From contig NC_069138.1 in NCBI RefSeq assembly GCF_026914265.1, positions 31,174,262-31,238,261 of the forward strand: 64,000 nt of DNA, in the 5' to 3' direction. The DNA is from Mya arenaria (taxonomy: Eukaryota; Mollusca; Bivalvia; Myida; Myidae). The notes under the pieces are model-generated. The model did no database searches. It saw nothing but the letters and a program-made list of their open reading frames with translations, and was not told the DNA's origin. The position numbers were made by a program, and so were the translations under genes. This document shows, one piece after another, positions 1 through 9,402 of this stretch (position 1 is its first letter; each line of letters starts with the position of its first letter).

Positions 1-239
1 AAAAACTCCCTTTGGCGTACTCTATTTCAATGACACACATTTTGTCTACTAAGTAACAAAACAATTTATGAAATTTTATTTAATCTCCTTTTCCTCAAGT
101 TTTAATGTTATGAAATATGCCTGATTCAAGAAAGTTATGACAAAGTGTTATTACGACTTTATAATGCTTTATTTGAAGAAGTCACTACTTGTTTGCCTTG
201 GCTTTATTAATAGTCTAATAATGTATGTTTATTTCAAAG

Positions 240-1493
240 GAGAGTCACTGAGGTATGTGATAGTATCCACGAGACGAGTCCGGAAACTGAGATTGTTTTA
301 TGTTCTATTCTGCCACGAAAAAAGAATGACAGACGAGTATCTTCAACATTAGCGAGAGTCTTCAACAGATGGATCCAGAATGCTAACACCATGCTAATGG
401 ACATTTCAGAGGCCATCCCATACATCAGATTCCTTGGATATGGAGCTCAGGTATAAATCAACAAAATAAGTTTATGCAATACAGAAATAAAAGTTGTAGA
501 TATTTGGCAAATTTAAGATGATCCTTATTTATATAGACAGGTAGAAATATGTAACTGTAATGCATTTTTATGCCTTTGTGGATATGGGTTGTCATAATGA
601 TATTGTTTATTTCATTGGTATACATATATCATTATTATAAGTCACGTGACCTGCCCATGTTAATTTCTCATATTCCCATCATGGGCAATTTCGTACTGTC
701 ACACACTGACAGTATCGTTTTGACCGGTTGACATGATACTGTCACATAGCACGCACGTCTTAAAATAGGCATTTTTTGGTTTCCCAAGTCTGAGGTGGTA
801 AGCGCTTATTAAAATGTATTGTGAATCTGGTTACAACCGTGTTTGCCTTATTTCTAAACAACATTTGCAACAAAATGACAGCTAAAGTAAACAAACAATA
901 ATTACAGAATAAATTGATTAAACTTGAAAGTTGTGTTATTGTAAAAATCTTATATATCATGTATATAAATGTAACTGTGTTCGGTATAATAAAATAAATA
1001 TTGCATGGCTTCCAGTGTGACAGTACATATTGTCAACATTCGGGTAAATACTGTTACCCTCGGCTTCTCCTCGGTAACAGTATTTCCCTCATGTTAACAA
1101 TATGTACTGTCACACTGGAAGGCATGCAATATTTATATAATATTCACCAACTTTTTCAAAAACAGTATATGAGCAATATCATTATTTTTGTTTCTGTATC
1201 TCCGTTAACAAGATAGTATATTGAAGATAGCAAAGATGAAGACTTAATATTCCAATGATTGAAAAGTTTGTTAAACCATGCATTCTGTTTTTATATACAA
1301 TTAAGGAATGTGCTGATGTGTTGGGTCGTGATGGACTTCATCTGAGTCGTGTTGGTGGTAGACATTGTAGTCAGGTGATTGAGGAGGATGTGTATTCCTG
1401 GAGTGAAATAGCCTATCAGCAGGATGTACATTGGAATGAAGACATACGCCAACCACATTCAGCAGAGATTGATGCATCAAGCTTTGACCAGTG
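240..1493 (+). CDS. Two exons encoding the C-terminal half of an SGNH-hydrolase-like domain
   Basis: Exon 240-450 (acceptor after 'tttcaaag', donor 'cag|gtataa') reads through 'EIVLCSILPRKK' and ends 'RFLGYGAQ'. Exon 1306-1493 continues in phase with 'GRDGLHLSRVGGRHCS'. The D-x-x-H followed by a small loop and Gly is what the last catalytic block of SGNH/GDSL esterases looks like (catalytic Asp and His), and the preceding beta-strand plus 'ILPR' is typical of SGNH domains found in invertebrate repeat-related and zinc-finger proteins. The nucleophile Ser block would lie upstream of the window, so I cannot tell whether the fold is catalytic. Assignment to SGNH is inference from these motifs only. 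Confidence 0.5.
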
Positions 1494-4400
1494 GTATTTG
1501 TTTCAAATATATTACAATTCAGCTGAGTTAATTAGTTTTTTGCCTGTGTAAAATATCCGAATATTGTCATTACCTCAGTGTTGTTTAAGGGTATAAGATG
1601 AACATGTCGTGTTGATGAATTAACATGAAATATTTTACAATGATAAGAATTATATTAAATGTTGGCATTGTTCGATACTGTCTCACTTAATTGCTTGTTG
1701 TATGATGCAAGGTTAAGTATGACTCTTGTTCGGTTTGTAATATGTTAGTCAGTTAAAAGAAGGATGTCCATTTAATTATAGTTCATATGGTGTTCCTAAC
1801 TCCCTACGTCTGAGATATTAAAAACAATATTTTCCTGGTGCCTTATTTTTAGCTCTGACTATTTTCAAAGCCTGGCAGCTGCTGTTGAACCAGTCAGTGA
1901 CCAGAATGTCCAGGCCAGCAAGCAGCCTCTGTACTCGGAAATAGTCCGTTTGGTAATACAACACTTGCTCTAAATGGATGTCATTTGCTAGATGAATAGT
2001 TATAATTTATCAAAAGCATTGAATTCTCTGATAAGATGCTTGTGTTGGTTGGTAGATATAGGATGTTCATTCATAAGTTACCATTAACAGGTAATTCAAA
2101 CAATTATGAACCTTTTCTAATTTGATATTCGTAACATTTGGTCAGTCATCAAGTTAGTCTTTCGGATGAACAAGCCCGAATTCATGTATAAATGCTTGGC
2201 ATTTGATTTTTTTAACAAGCCCTGCAGTATAAAACCCAGAAATTGAGGAAGCCAAAACACATTTTACCAGTGCAGGGATGGGGCTTGTGCTAATATATAT
2301 TTTATCTATTTTGTGTCGAAAGTAAATTAACACTTATTTACTAAGGCAAAAGTGGTCAATGTCAAGTGTTTTAACCTTAGCATGGAAGAATCAAATATGT
2401 TGTGTGTTTTTTGCCTTAATTCCTATTTTGTACCACTGTTCTTTTTATTTTGAAAATGCCTCTATTCAGAGGAGATAACAAAGGTTATTCTTAATTATAG
2501 TGACTTCATAAAACAGATGAACTGAACTTCATATTATGACCGCAAAAGGAACATTTGTTTTATTCTTACAGCCAGCAGCTGAAGTTCCAGATGTTACCTC
2601 AGTGCAGCATAATGTGAAGTTACCAAGGCGCAATGTATTGAAGGTCTCTGTTATGTTTGTTTTGTACTTAAAATATATATTATAACATAATTATTTAATA
2701 AATATAGGTAATAGTGCAAAAAAAACTTATGTCAATCTGAGATTCCTGTGCTGGTGTTCTTTTTGAAAGCCTGTTAAGCTGTTTCAGATGGGCAATGCAA
2801 CAATTTTAATAAAATTTAATGAGCATTTACATAACTAAACTTAAATACATTCATTGATGAAAACATTTAAAGCATGTCTGTTTCTTGTCTACCTTTGGTA
2901 GGGACAAGGGTTAAACAACCTGAAACATTTCCATATTTTGCTATATTTTTATATATCCTGATTGACTTATACCCAGAAGGTAGCCAACGTTTTTTGTCAT
3001 TAATATTTAGGTTGATGAATGTGCTAGATCAGCCAGACCATGTAACCACAGATCAAACAAACATCGAAGGGCAAGGCGAAGAAAATTTACGCAACACAGA
3101 CAGCTGAAAGTTCAAAGGTAAATGAAATATATTTGCTGATGTTAAAGCTTCTGTTTAATTTACTTGTCAAATCAATTAATTGATGTTACAATTATGTTTC
3201 CACATGTATATTTGTAGATCTGAGCAGTATAAAGATCACGTTGAAATTCTGTTGACATCTGATGTAACGGTAAAGGTGAAGGCAGACAATGTACATAGCA
3301 TCTGGATGGTAAGTTACAATATTCCTGTAGTGATGTAGTTTCTTCAAAGAAGATTAAAATCAACATAACTATCAAAGTTAATCCTAATCATTTTCTGAGC
3401 CATAACAATGTCCTAGTGTTCTGATGTGTTCTTGAAATAGAGAGAAGAAACACTTTTGATGGTGGTTATGGATAATAAATGCTTTGATATCTTGCATATT
3501 TAGTGCCCGAAAGAAGACGCCATTACCACAAAGAAGCGCCTACCTGTCTGCTCTACAATGACTGGAGTTAAGAAGATAAACAAGGTAAGAACATGCTACA
3601 TGAAATTGCAATTTGTAACAAATTGCAGCATCATTTAAATTAAATACAATTCAGTTTTCCAATAATTTAATAAAAAAAGGGTAGGCAAATGCAAAACCAA
3701 TGCCTTTGTTAATCTATGAGGATTTCATTCCCAGCTTCATTTAGTAAAACCAGAGTTATAGCCCTTGAGTTTGCATTATTATTATTATCATATTTTTTTT
3801 TTATTTATTTCTAAGAATGTTTTGGTGTATTGCTTTGATGCTTTCTGTTGAAATGTTTTAACGTGCAATATTACGAAAAGTGTCGAAGTGAATTGTAAAA
3901 ACCTCATTTTATAACTTGAAGCAAGAAATATTGAATGCATTGTGTCCGTTAACTGTAGCAGACATGGTTTGACTGCCCCCTTTGCCCAGTGAAGTGTTCT
4001 AGAGAAGATTTCCTACTGGACCATTTCTGTCGACGCCATGTACCTGGAGGGACCAAATACAAGAAGAACACTGACAATTCTTTCTGTCATCGGTATGTTA
4101 GATATTTACTGAGTAGTACGGTAAACAAGTTTTTTTTATATCAGTGAATGAGTTTTACCTCTTAGTTTATAATTATACATTTTATAATAAATTTTTCATA
4201 GTCCTTGGCATCTTCATTTCTTACATGACTACTTTGTAAGTTTTAATAAGTCGCTATGATTAAATTGGTATATTTTGATCCCCCACCCCCTTTTCAAATT
4301 TCCCCCTGGCCCCTTAAATTTATTGACTGATATAAAAATGCTCAACACGGGTCTAACCGTCTTGCATATTTGTCAGGCATTGGAAACAGCTTAAATTGAT

Positions 4401-7400
4401 ACCAGCTGGTGTTGATGTAAACATTTACATGTAAAAAGGGAGGATTGTTACATTGTGTTATGCAATAAGACAGAGCATGAACACATATCCAAATGTGATA
4501 CAGTCATTTATAAAAAACACACAACCCAAACCACTATTTAAAACAAGAATTTGATGAAAATGTGGCAATAAATTTATATTGGCGTAAGATACATTGGATT
4601 GTCTACTTTCTCTATGTGACATTCCCCCATCCCCAGTGAAAGATATGTTTATAATTGTATATATGCATTAGTTTTGTTTATTTACTGAATCTTAATGCTC
4701 ATTAGATAATCAATGATTCTTGCTTGTCAATAATTGTCAATTCATTGTAATGTTAATCAAATTTAATTGAATTAATGCCAAAAATGACAGATTAATATGT
4801 AATATTCATTATGTGCTTTCTGTCTAATAAAAGAAATTTATCAGTAAAACAAAATGGTTATTTACACTGTTCTGAATTTTAGTCAGTTTTAATGTCAAAA
4901 CCATACTTTAGTGCAAACAGGGTCCAGGAACTCAAATTATAAATTTATGATATCCTTTCTGAAATGACATTTATCTTGCTCGTTCAGTGAAATAAATTAC
5001 AATATTACATTGAAAAACAAAACAAGCATCATCTATATATAATGAACTTTCCATTAGGGTAATTTTAATGTTAAAATAATAAAAATGGATATTAATGTTT
5101 AATGAAATTATTTTATTACAATTTACGAACAAGAAATCAACGAAGAGCAGCAGAAGTCAGCCAAACTCGAAGAGCACCATTTCAACATCCAGCCTGAACC
5201 CTGTAGAAAAAACTTCACCTCCCCATCAAGGTTTAATTTCTTTCTTGGGTACTAAATCAAACATTGTTTATATAATTTTTTCATGTTATTCATGCTTCTT
5301 TTTGTCAACACTTACTTATCAACTTAATATCTGTGTAAAAATAAAAGTTATTAAGGCTCAAGTGTACATGAATTCAGAAATTTGTGATTTTCTTACAGAT
5401 GAATTGGATATCGCAGATCACGCCGATTTCTCCAAATTAAAATTACTTTTATCAAATGATGTTGAGCAAAATCCTGGACCTGTGAGTTATAAAATATGTT
5501 AACATGAAAATAACGAAGAGATCAAAATTTATGAAATATAAAGTTACTATTATTAAGTTAAGTGCCAACCTTCATCTTCTGCATGTTATCCTAAAGTTTG
5601 TTTATGACATTTAAAAAAATAAAACAGTTTAAACTGGTCTTGCTTTAATGACTAATATTAAGAAACATGCAATATAACAGATTTGTAATAAAAATTTTGC
5701 ATTTTCTATGGTCTGAATGAAGGTAATAATTCAGAAAAATATTAAATGATTTATTTACCATATAAACAAATTTCTTCTGTTTTTGTCCCCAAGACCTATC
5801 ACTGTGAATGGAATAATTGTGGATTCATCGGGCTAACAACAACCAGAATGGGACAACACCTGCGACAACATGGACGAGAAGAGGAATGCAAATGGGCGCA
5901 ATGCAATGGATTTCAGCGAACGAGCTACGAAGACCTGGAGTTACACATTATACACGACCACTTCTTTGATGTATGGTGCAAAAAATTTTTTTGTAATGTT
6001 TGACTTTTTTGCATGTTTATAACACTAAATAGAAAATTAAAAATGTAATGACAGGGTTTATCAATAGCCATGATGATCTCCTTAACCTACTGAGCAATAA
6101 ATAATTAGCTGTTTCATTCCCTTGTGTTCATGTATGACACTGTTAGACATCTTTCTGTCAATTTTATTTCCCAAATGATTTTTTATTTAGGACAGAATCA
6201 CCTTTCCTTCCCTAGATGATTGGCTGGAATATCTCCCAGAAAAAAGAATCGACCCAGAAACCACTGATTTACGCTTCTGTCCAAAACACCTGGTAAGACC
6301 TTTTCAATAGTTTCCATATTTGAACTCAATGTGGAAATAAAGGAGTCTTTTTCAGCAATATTTCACTCACAAATATGAGAAATATTCAATGTCTTTTACA
6401 GAGAAGCAAGCTGAAGTTGTTACTGTTTGATGAGGACTACCTGGACATGCCGACAAACAAATCATACACAATGAGCGACCACCTGTGTACACTGGATTTT
6501 GAAAGTAATCATTATACTAAAAATTTCTTAAATATTGAGAAAATATTTATTGAAAAAAGACTTTTGTTAGGTGAAGACTGGTCAGATTATAATGGTAAAT
6601 TTGAGGAAAATGACACTGATTCACTTTTAAGTCCAGATCCAAAAGTCCGCAAGCACAGGCAGTTCCATGGTGGAAAATATCAATTCCACTTTGTCCAAAC
6701 TTCACGTCCTGAATTAAGTTCAAATTCTCATTCTGGAACTAAGTTAAAGCCTGTAAAAAGAAAAGCTTCCTGTACATTTCCAAATGAATGGTCAAGTATC
6801 TTGCTGACAAATTTACGATTTTGTTCTCATGCCATAACTATGCAGAACTTATTTCTGAATTTGATTTTAGACGAAGGAATTGTTGATTGCAAAAAACTAA
6901 GTTTTCTTAAGTTAGAATATGACACTGCTCTATTAGCATCAGCCAAAACCTGCACCAAAGGTGTTTTTGTTTGTCATGTATTTAAAATCATTGTAGACAA
7001 TGCTGAATATCTGTACATCCGCTATGTTGAGTCTGGAGTGTATGCTGGCCTAATGGAACAGAAATATTTGCAAGAAATCAAAGATACATTTCATTACACT
7101 GACAATAATATGTTTTTGCATAATACATTAACAGTGGAAGATATACAGAACATGGAATCTGATCATATAAAAGATAAAAAGGAAAAGCCGAATACATATA
7201 AGCCCAGCAGCAGACTTAATGATTTCTTTAAGCAAAAATTCATTCCAGGTATTGCTGATACAAGACAAATGAAGGACACTGATAATATTAATTGTTTATC
7301 CTTTGCAGTATCAATTTTGCCCTTTTCTTCAACCTCAACTGCCAAGTTTATGGATGCTTGTACTGCAGGAAAGGAAGACCGTCTTCAAGCTTTGCTTTTA

Positions 7401-8441
7401 GATTTTAGGCACTCAAAATTGGAACAGGTTCCTCGAAACTCGAGGGAAATATTTCAGCAGCAATATGAAGGAGAAGAAACCCTTTTAAGTCAGTCAAAGG
7501 CATTAAATTGTTTACCAGGTGATGTCAAAAGAAAAACCGAACTATTCAAAGGTGATCCAAAATTTGCATCCAACTTCATAAACAAGAAAAAACCTCAACT
7601 CAGAACATCACTTAGATATCTTACTTTCAGTCTCTTTCTGCAGAATGAAATTAATACAATTTTCACTAAGTATAGAACATATTACCCAGATTTAAATGCG
7701 GTTCAATGTGAGGTTTTAGAAATTCCTGCACTAGAGAGGCCATCTAAGAAGAGGAAAAGCACAGCCTCTGTGAAGGTGACAAAAGATGTGGAGCCATTGA
7801 GTGTTATGCAGGAATCAAAAAAATCTATGTATGAACAATTTTCTATTGATTTAATAGAGGATGGAAAGATATATATTCAGGTAGCTGAGGAAGACACCAT
7901 GATATGTTGTATGAATGATTATAATGATTCTGGTTCTTTAAGAAAAGAAGTGTATGTTTATACCACTTGGCTAAAGCAAGAATCTGGAGACTACTTCCAT
8001 TGTACCTGCAGTATATATAGAACTTTATTTGATAAAGCTCATAGCCAAACTCTAAATTATTCAAACAGGAATAGCTGCATGCACTGTACATTCCTTAAGT
8101 GTATTGTTCTTCCAAATCTACATATAGATGAAAGGGCTACAGAAACCAAAACCCGTAAATTTGTTCAGGAGGGAAAGCAGTGTGCTGGCAAGGATTTGAT
8201 TGAATTAAGTGACTTTAATGGTACACGGAAATTTTCAGTTTTGGCAGAAGGAGAGACTAAACCTGTTTTTTTATCACTGAGTCACAACAAGGCCAAAGCA
8301 AATTATACTGTGACCTGTCACAATGGCGAGTGTCAATCAAAGAAGGGACACAAACGATATTTAAATAACTTGAATTCTTCCAATCTTTGCAGACATTTAT
8401 TTGTGCTGAAACATAATCCAGAATCCTGGATTGATTGTTAA
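240..8441 (+). CDS. Multi-domain SGNH-like / C2H2 / 2A / SWIM-like protein, 5'-truncated by the window
   Basis: I do not recognise this gene as a named family. Thirteen exons chain with matching splice phases: 240-450, 1306-1493, 1853-1952, 2572-2643, 3011-3117, 3218-3308, 3504-3584, 3962-4092, about 5154-5230, 5399-5481, 5794-5970, 6191-6292 and 6402-8441, giving roughly 1,150 codons. In order they show the end of an SGNH-hydrolase-like fold, an Arg/Lys-rich stretch (exon 3011-3117) that could be a nuclear signal, a C2H2 finger, a Ser-rich linker, a 2A peptide, two C-x4-C fingers and a long region with SWIM-like clusters. The first exon lies outside the window. The acceptor near 5154 is the least certain: another at 5134 would bring a stop into frame. 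The combination suggests nucleic-acid binding with co-translational separation of two products. A domesticated or active DNA-transposon protein (KDZ-type transposases carry CxC/SWIM-like motifs) is an alternative. Confidence 0.65.
996..1134. repeat. Near-perfect inverted repeat (hairpin) in an intron
   Basis: The arms at about 996-1058 and 1073-1134 are reverse complements apart from a handful of mismatches. Both contain the unit 'cagtgtgacagtacatattg', and only about 14 bases ('ctcggcttctcct') separate them. It sits in the intron between exons 240-450 and 1306-1493. Related short palindromes ('tactgtcacacactgacagta', split near 695-715, and 'gatactgtcac' near 734) lie about 300 bp upstream, which suggests a fold-back element larger than the hairpin itself. 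Confidence 0.8.
3962..4092 (+). CDS. C2H2 zinc-finger exon
   Basis: The exon translates to 'TWFDCPLCPVKC...HFCRRHV'. The spacing C-x2-C, then His-x4-His, is a C2H2 zinc finger that binds zinc and usually nucleic acid. The acceptor is 'tgtagcag' and the donor 'cg|gtatgt' (phase 2). The preceding exon 3504-3584 is Lys-rich and joins in phase 0. The finger lies upstream of the 2A peptide, so it would end up in the N-terminal product if skipping occurs. Confidence 0.65.
4093..5153 (+). other. Intron with no recognisable feature
   Basis: This stretch is AT-rich intronic DNA between the C2H2 exon and the Ser-rich linker exon. I see no coding exon, tandem array or terminal inverted repeat in it. 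A small exon could hide here, because the phase of the linker-exon acceptor is not fully settled. Confidence 0.5.
5399..5481 (+). CDS. Exon encoding a 2A-like ribosome-skipping peptide
   Basis: The exon (acceptor 'ttcttacag', donor 'cct|gtgagt') encodes 28 residues that end in 'LKLLLSNDVEQNPGP', an exact match to the 2A consensus D-(V/I)-E-x-N-P-G-P with the usual Leu-rich run before it. In 2A peptides the ribosome releases the chain at the final Gly and restarts at Pro, so one mRNA yields two proteins. Here the skip would separate about 380 residues (SGNH-like part, first finger, linker) from about 770 residues (two fingers, SWIM-like region). The exon stops exactly after the final Pro codon, so the 2A is a discrete cassette exon in phase 1-0. 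Reading past the donor gives only five more codons before a stop. 2A peptides are known in picornavirus-like viruses, in some invertebrate non-LTR retrotransposons and in sea-urchin NLR proteins. The peptide is very clear; its use in this gene is inferred from splice-phase agreement on both sides. Confidence 0.85.
5794..5970 (+). CDS. Exon with two C2H2-like zinc fingers
   Basis: A strong polypyrimidine acceptor ('tttttgtccccaag') opens the exon and 'gat|gtatgg' closes it. Finger 1 reads C-E-W-N-N-C...H-L-R-Q-H (C-x4-C-x12-H-x3-H) and finger 2 reads C-K-W-A-Q-C...H-I-I-H. The C-x-W-x2-C form resembles the first fingers of GLI/ZIC-type proteins, although I do not claim that family. The exon directly follows the 2A exon, so the new polypeptide would begin with the 2A proline and then this pair of fingers. 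Confidence 0.75.
6191..6292 (+). CDS. Exon linking the zinc fingers to the terminal region
   Basis: The exon runs in phase 0 from acceptor 'atttag' to donor 'ctg|gtaaga' and encodes 'DRITFPSLDDWLEYLPEKR' followed by a Cys/His-containing end. It connects the zinc-finger exon with the long terminal exon without a frame change. I recognise no motif in it. Confidence 0.65.
6402..8441 (+). CDS. Long terminal exon with SWIM-like zinc clusters
   Basis: After acceptor 'tcttttacag' the frame stays open for 679 codons up to TAA. No repeats, signal peptide or membrane segment are visible. Two Cys/His clusters near the C-terminus look SWIM-like: 'FHCTCSIYRTL' followed about 27 residues later by 'SCMHCTF' (CxC...CxH), and 'TCHNGEC' followed by 'LCRHLF'. 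Lys-rich patches ('PSKKRKS', 'KKKPQLR') could be nuclear signals. SWIM zinc fingers occur in MULE and KDZ-type transposases and in host proteins such as ZSWIM. I see no DDE/D catalytic domain, so a transposase is not supported. It could equally be a mollusc-specific gene. Confidence 0.6.
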   Translation, partial: RSKLKLLLFDEDYLDMPTNKSYTMSDHLCTLDFESNHYTKNFLNIEKIFIEKRLLLGEDWSDYNGKFEENDTDSLLSPDPKVRKHRQFHGGKYQFHFVQTSRPELSSNSHSGTKLKPVKRKASCTFPNEWSSILLTNLRFCSHAITMQNLFLNLILDEGIVDCKKLSFLKLEYDTALLASAKTCTKGVFVCHVFKIIVDNAEYLYIRYVESGVYAGLMEQKYLQEIKDTFHYTDNNMFLHNTLTVEDIQNMESDHIKDKKEKPNTYKPSSRLNDFFKQKFIPGIADTRQMKDTDNINCLSFAVSILPFSSTSTAKFMDACTAGKEDRLQALLLDFRHSKLEQVPRNSREIFQQQYEGEETLLSQSKALNCLPGDVKRKTELFKGDPKFASNFINKKKPQLRTSLRYLTFSLFLQNEINTIFTKYRTYYPDLNAVQCEVLEIPALERPSKKRKSTASVKVTKDVEPLSVMQESKKSMYEQFSIDLIEDGKIYIQVAEEDTMICCMNDYNDSGSLRKEVYVYTTWLKQESGDYFHCTCSIYRTLFDKAHSQTLNYSNRNSCMHCTFLKCIVLPNLHIDERATETKTRKFVQEGKQCAGKDLIELSDFNGTRKFSVLAEGETKPVFLSLSHNKAKANYTVTCHNGECQSKKGHKRYLNNLNSSNLCRHLFVLKHNPESWIDC

Positions 8442-8589
8442 TAATTATTTACATGGTTGTAAACTAAAAGTTCAAAGCATAAATATCTTATATATATAAT
8501 TACATAAAGAAAAATGTTGATTGTTTATAAAGCTATGAATTAATATGTTTGTTATAGAAATTCATATCCCTCTTTCAGGTTTGAGGCAG

Positions 8590-8669
8590 ATTTTCCACAG
8601 CGTCTTCATCCAATCTACTTGTGTCGGCATGTGCAACTACTTAATCTGAAGGCTTGGAGGGAATTGTAG
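8590..8669 (+). CDS. Alternative short last exon
   Basis: If the terminal exon is cut at the good donor 'gaaa|gtaatc' (exon end 6504) and joined to acceptor 'tttgaggcag' (exon start 8590), the frame continues as 'NFPQRLHPIYLCRHVQLL' and ends with TAG at 8667-8669. Phase agrees. A second acceptor, 'cctctttcag', lies ten bases upstream. The short peptide contains 'LCRH', echoing the 'LCRH' of the long isoform. This makes 6505-8589 a coding intron that may be retained or removed. Confidence 0.45.
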
Positions 8670-9077
8670 CTCAGTGCTTCATCCTTTATGTGGATAAACA
8701 AAAGGGAACCAGAAGGATCGATCTAAAGACATTCTTTTCATAAATCTGTTGGTGTCAAACAATATAATTTTGATTGATCAGTCTTCTTAGTGCCTGTAGT
8801 GAACAGTATGTATTGCATTATATGTAGTATAATAATCAATTAAGTATTGATAAATGTCTTACAATTATCGTATAACCCTTTATATCAAGTTTTGTTATTT
8901 AATTGTAGAACAGCAAAAGAAACATTTGTGGATTTTAAAAGATAAGGCAGAGACTATGTTAACACTGTAAATGTTCAACTGGTGAATTCCATTATTTGTT
9001 GCAATATCTAGATTTTGATAATGTAAGGAATGATTTCTGATTAAAGTATTACAATAGGAATCCAATCTCTGTTATGC
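8670..9077. other. 3' flank of the 2A gene
   Basis: AT-rich non-coding sequence holding the likely 3' UTR of the short isoform. I see no other element here. Confidence 0.4.
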
Positions 9078-9402
9078 TTAAAGATGCACTTTTACTCCCA
9101 AATTAGATATTCCACAGTTTATATGATTGTTTTTTATATAAAAAAATAAGATTCTTATGAAGGATACAGAGTTGAATTTGAAAGAAGGTTGCAGGAAACA
9201 TAAAGATCATAATCAATCTTTTAGCACTCACCAATCATTTAATATTTTTAATTTTAGGAATTAAATACACAGTTACAATATTGTTATCAGGAATCAATAT
9301 TTTCCATAAATGCATTATTTAGTAAGTAGTTAAAGGTTTATCAGTCGAAATGTATGTTTCATACATGTGTATATTTTGATTTTGAATAAGAGTCACTTGA
9401 AA
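9078..9402 (+). mobile_element. MITE family 1, copy 1 (TTAA-flanked)
   Basis: The left end 'ttaaagatgcacttttactc' and the right end '...tttgaataagagtcact' form imperfect terminal inverted repeats. The interior is shared with 13521-13898 and, reversed, with 21321-21618, for example 'aagtagttaaaggtttatca' in the first two. The element is non-coding and about 325 bp long, and it probably inserts at TTAA. This copy has a damaged right end. Confidence 0.7.

Noticed and set aside
6402-8441. A DDE transposase
   Set aside because: SWIM-like clusters and a basic character are suggestive, but I could not find a credible D...D...E/D core.
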